Positions 4,051 through 6,050 of a stretch of DNA of 6,050 nt are shown here, one piece after another. Source of the DNA: Rhodospirillaceae bacterium (lineage in GTDB: Bacteria; Pseudomonadota; Alphaproteobacteria; UBA11136); NCBI GenBank assembly GCA_018663165.1, contig JABJES010000079.1, positions 1-6,050 on the forward strand, in the 5' to 3' direction. A program made the translations under genes and the position numbers. Below the pieces are notes generated by a model. It did not search any database, was not told the DNA's origin, and saw only the letters and a program-made list of their open reading frames with translations. Within the stretch, counting starts at the first letter, position 1. The number at the start of each line of letters is the position of its first letter.

Positions 4051-5175
4051 ATGAACGATTTAACCGCCACAGAAACGCCCCCCCGTCTGCCCTCTCTGGC
4101 TGGCATGACCCGTGACGAGATGGCGTTTGCCCTCTTGGAAATGGGCGCGCCCGGTTTTCGCGCCAAGCAGCTCTGGCACTGGGTTTATTATCAGGGCGCG
4201 CGTGATTTTGCCGACATGACGACCCTGTCCAAGGCTTTTCGGGCTGAGCTTCCCGAGCATTTTACCCTCGCCCGGCCGGAGACGGCGACGTTGCAGGAAT
4301 CGAAAGACGGAACCCGGAAATGGCTGTTGCGTCTTGATGACGGCAACGAGGTTGAGAGCGTCCATATCCCGGAAAAAGATCGCGGGGCCTTGTGCGTTTC
4401 CTCTCAAATCGGCTGTACCTTGAATTGTGAGTTCTGTCATACCGGCACCCAAACCATGGTGCGTAATCTGAGCGCAGGGGAAATTGTCGGCCAGGTGATG
4501 CTGGCCCGTGATGTGCTCGGCGAATGGCCGTCGCCCAAGGAAGGGCGATTGCTCTCCAACATCGTCATGATGGGTATGGGCGAACCTTTGTATAATTTCG
4601 ACAATGTGGCCGCCGCCATCAAAATCATCATGGACCACGAGGGTATCGCCATCTCAAAACGGCGGATCACCCTGTCGACTGCAGGCGTCGTGCCGATGAT
4701 CAGGCGTTGTGGAGAGGAGCTGGGGGTTAATCTGGCGGTGTCGCTCCACGCGGTACGCGACGATCTGCGCGACCAACTGGTGCCGATCAACCGCAAATAT
4801 CCGATCACCGAATTATTGAAGGCGTGCAACGACTATCCGGCTTCCAGCAACGCCCGGCGCATTACCTTTGAATACGCCATGCTGAAAGGGGTTAATGACA
4901 GCCCGGCCGATGCCCGCGAACTGGTGCGGCTGCTCAAAGGTCTGCCAGCCAAGGTCAATCTGATCCCGTTTAATCCCTGGCCCGGCACGCCCTTTGAATG
5001 TTCGGGCAAAAAGGCGATCAAGGTCTTTGCCGATATAGTCAACGATGCCGGTTATTCCTCACCGGTGCGGGTTACTCGCGGTCAGGATATTATGGCTGCC
5101 TGCGGCCAGCTCAAATCGGAAAGCCGCAGATTAAAGGCCTCTGAGCGGGCGAGTGGCGCGACACCGGCCGCCTGA
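4051..5175 (+). CDS. rlmN: Dual-specificity 23S rRNA (A2503)/tRNA (A37) C2-methyltransferase RlmN
   Basis: This radical-SAM enzyme of 374 residues makes 2-methyladenosine at A2503 of 23S rRNA and at A37 of some tRNAs, affecting translational accuracy. The radical-SAM cluster ligands are C122-x3-C126-x2-C129 in GCTLNCEFCHTGTQ. The SAM-binding MGMGEPLYN is at 174-182, and NLIPFNPWPG (303-312) is also conserved. The two mechanistic cysteines are both present: C351 in RGQDIMAACGQL is the methyl-carrying residue (E. coli C355), and C115 in GALCVSSQ is its partner (E. coli C118). The N-terminal domain has FRAKQLWHWVY and MTTLSKAFR, typical of RlmN. The protein should therefore be active. The ATG at 4051 is chosen over a TTG at 4000 because the extra 17 residues (CPRPVPP) are unlike the family. 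It is preceded by ialB and followed 98 bases later by argG. Confidence 0.97.
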   Translation: MNDLTATETPPRLPSLAGMTRDEMAFALLEMGAPGFRAKQLWHWVYYQGARDFADMTTLSKAFRAELPEHFTLARPETATLQESKDGTRKWLLRLDDGNEVESVHIPEKDRGALCVSSQIGCTLNCEFCHTGTQTMVRNLSAGEIVGQVMLARDVLGEWPSPKEGRLLSNIVMMGMGEPLYNFDNVAAAIKIIMDHEGIAISKRRITLSTAGVVPMIRRCGEELGVNLAVSLHAVRDDLRDQLVPINRKYPITELLKACNDYPASSNARRITFEYAMLKGVNDSPADARELVRLLKGLPAKVNLIPFNPWPGTPFECSGKKAIKVFADIVNDAGYSSPVRVTRGQDIMAACGQLKSESRRLKASERASGATPAA

Positions 5176-5180
5176 GCAGA

Positions 5181-5195
5181 GAGACATTTTGTCTC
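5181..5195. repeat. Inverted repeat between rlmN and argG
   Basis: GAGACA-TTT-TGTCTC is a perfect 6-bp inverted repeat, extendable by two more pairs after one mismatch (5178-5198). It lies five bases after the rlmN stop and seven bases before the -35 of argG. There is no T run after it on either strand, so it is not a convincing intrinsic terminator. It could stabilise the rlmN 3' end or be an operator for argG. It does not resemble an ArgR box (TGAAT-N-ATTCA type). Confidence 0.45.
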
Positions 5196-5202
5196 ACTAG
5201 CC

Positions 5203-5230
5203 TTGCCGCCGGGCGCACTTTGCCTATACT
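5203..5230 (+). promoter_or_regulatory. argG promoter, sigma70-like
   Basis: TTGCCG (5203-5208) and TATACT (5225-5230) are 16 bases apart; the -10 matches five of six positions. Transcription would begin near 5237, giving a leader of about 37 bases. This makes argG independently transcribed from rlmN. Within the leader, GGA (5263-5265) eight bases before the ATG is the only Shine-Dalgarno-like element. Confidence 0.6.
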
Positions 5231-5273
5231 GCGCCGCCTGAACCCTGTTTTTTATGTCAGACGGATTTTAGCC

Positions 5274-6050
5274 ATGAGTGCCGCCAAAAAAGGAAGCATC
5301 AAAAAAGTTGTTCTCGCCTATTCCGGCGGGCTGGATACCAGTGTCATCCTGCGCTGGCTCGAAGATGTCTATGGCTGTGAGGTGGTGACGTTTACCGCCG
5401 ATCTCGGCCAGGGCGAAGAGCTCGGCCCGGCCAGGGAAAAGGCCGAGATGATGGGGGTAAAGGAGATCTTCGTTGAGGATCTGCGCGACGAGTTTGTGCG
5501 CGATTACGTCTATCCGATGTTCCGGGCCAATGCGGTGTATGAGGGCGTCTATCTTCTCGGCACCTCAATCGCCCGGCCCTTGATCGCCAAACGCCAGATC
5601 GAGATTGCCCATCAGGTGGGGGCCGACGCGGTGGCCCATGGGGCGACCGGCAAGGGCAATGACCAGTTGCGGTTTGAGCTCGGCTATTACGCCCTTGATC
5701 CCGATATCAAGGTGATTGCCCCGTGGCGGGAATGGGATCTCAACTCCCGGGAAAAACTGATCGACTATGCCAATAAGCGCCAGATCCCCGTGCCCAGTGA
5801 CAAGCGCGGCGAGGCACCTTACTCCACCGACGCCAATCTGTTGCACATCTCCTACGAGGGCAAGGTGCTGGAAGACCCCTGGGTCGGCCCGGATGAAGAC
5901 ATGTTCACCCGCTCGGTATCGCCTGAGGCGGCCCCCGATCAGCCGACCTATGTGGAAATTGATTTCAAGGCCGGTGACCCGGTGGCGGTTGACGGGAAAA
6001 AACTCGGTCCCGCCGCCCTCCTCACCCGGCTTAACGATCTAGCCGGGGCC
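5274..6050 (+). CDS. argG: Argininosuccinate synthase, N-terminal 259 codons (runs off the right edge)
   Basis: This enzyme joins citrulline and aspartate with ATP to give argininosuccinate, the penultimate step of arginine biosynthesis in the cytoplasm, as a homotetramer. The ATP-pyrophosphatase P-loop AYSGGLDTS is at residues 15-23. Other family stretches are TADLGQGEE (41-49), LLGTSIARPLIAK (94-106), HGATGKGNDQLRFE (122-135, citrulline/aspartate and nucleotide site) and APWREWD. The nucleotide-binding domain is complete; the synthetase/multimerisation domain is cut off, since family members have about 400 residues. The frame is open without interruption to the last base. The ATG at 5274 places the P-loop at the usual distance from the N-terminus. 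It has its own promoter at 5203-5230, with no visible ArgR operator or attenuator. Confidence 0.97.
   Translation, partial: MSAAKKGSIKKVVLAYSGGLDTSVILRWLEDVYGCEVVTFTADLGQGEELGPAREKAEMMGVKEIFVEDLRDEFVRDYVYPMFRANAVYEGVYLLGTSIARPLIAKRQIEIAHQVGADAVAHGATGKGNDQLRFELGYYALDPDIKVIAPWREWDLNSREKLIDYANKRQIPVPSDKRGEAPYSTDANLLHISYEGKVLEDPWVGPDEDMFTRSVSPEAAPDQPTYVEIDFKAGDPVAVDGKKLGPAALLTRLNDLAGA

Noticed and set aside
4060..4638. 192-codon minus-strand ORF opposite rlmN
   Set aside because: RlmN is intact with every catalytic residue on the plus strand; the opposite frame has no recognisable domain.
1..6050. CRISPR, insertion sequence, prophage, toxin-antitoxin or other accessory system
   Set aside because: No spaced direct-repeat array, transposase or integrase motif, terminal inverted repeats or target duplications; the coding content is conserved alphaproteobacterial core genes with uniform composition.

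Overview
The window looks like chromosomal DNA from an alphaproteobacterium. The IalB-family secreted protein, the alphaproteobacterial style of the SpoU/TrmH-type methyltransferase (N-terminus MRGYFGIG), and a perfect CtrA-type box (TTAA-N7-TTAAC) in an AT-rich spacer on a moderately GC-rich background all point that way. I cannot place it below class level from the sequence alone.

Left part (1-2685), all genes on the minus strand. The window opens inside the first 19 codons of a low-molecular-weight protein tyrosine phosphatase. A 320-base non-coding stretch follows (58-377). It holds a triple 11-bp tandem repeat touching the phosphatase start codon, a perfect 16-bp tandem duplication, a minus-strand intrinsic terminator (235-266), a CtrA-like box (327-342) and a perfect -10 hexamer (TATAAT, minus, 343-348). 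Then come two tandem paralogous EamA/DMT-family inner-membrane transporters (378-1310 and 1312-2265), separated by one base and surely co-translated. Upstream of them is a small SpoIIAA-like (STAS/SEC14-type) protein (2329-2685). The three may form one minus-strand operon ending at the 235-266 terminator.

Middle (2686-2796) is a divergent promoter region. An inverted repeat TGGTCGG-N13-CCGACCA sits between the -10 and the Shine-Dalgarno of the SpoIIAA-like gene, where an operator or a 5'-UTR hairpin would be expected.

Right part (2797-6050), all genes on the plus strand. It has a SpoU/TrmH-family RNA 2'-O-methyltransferase (2797-3360), an exported IalB-family protein (3441-3974) preceded by an 11-codon ORF with its own Shine-Dalgarno that overlaps the IalB start as ATGA, the dual-specificity 23S/tRNA m2A methyltransferase RlmN (4051-5175; its promoter geometry suggests a leaderless or nearly leaderless mRNA), and the first 259 codons of argininosuccinate synthase ArgG (5274-6050), which has its own sigma70-like promoter.

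In function the window is mostly housekeeping: rRNA/tRNA modification, arginine biosynthesis, membrane transport and a signalling phosphatase. I see no mobile element, CRISPR array, toxin-antitoxin or defence system and no tRNA/rRNA gene. The least explained parts are non-coding: the repeats upstream of the phosphatase, a possible small RNA between the CtrA-like box and the terminator, the inverted repeat before the SpoIIAA-like gene, and the mini-ORF before ialB.
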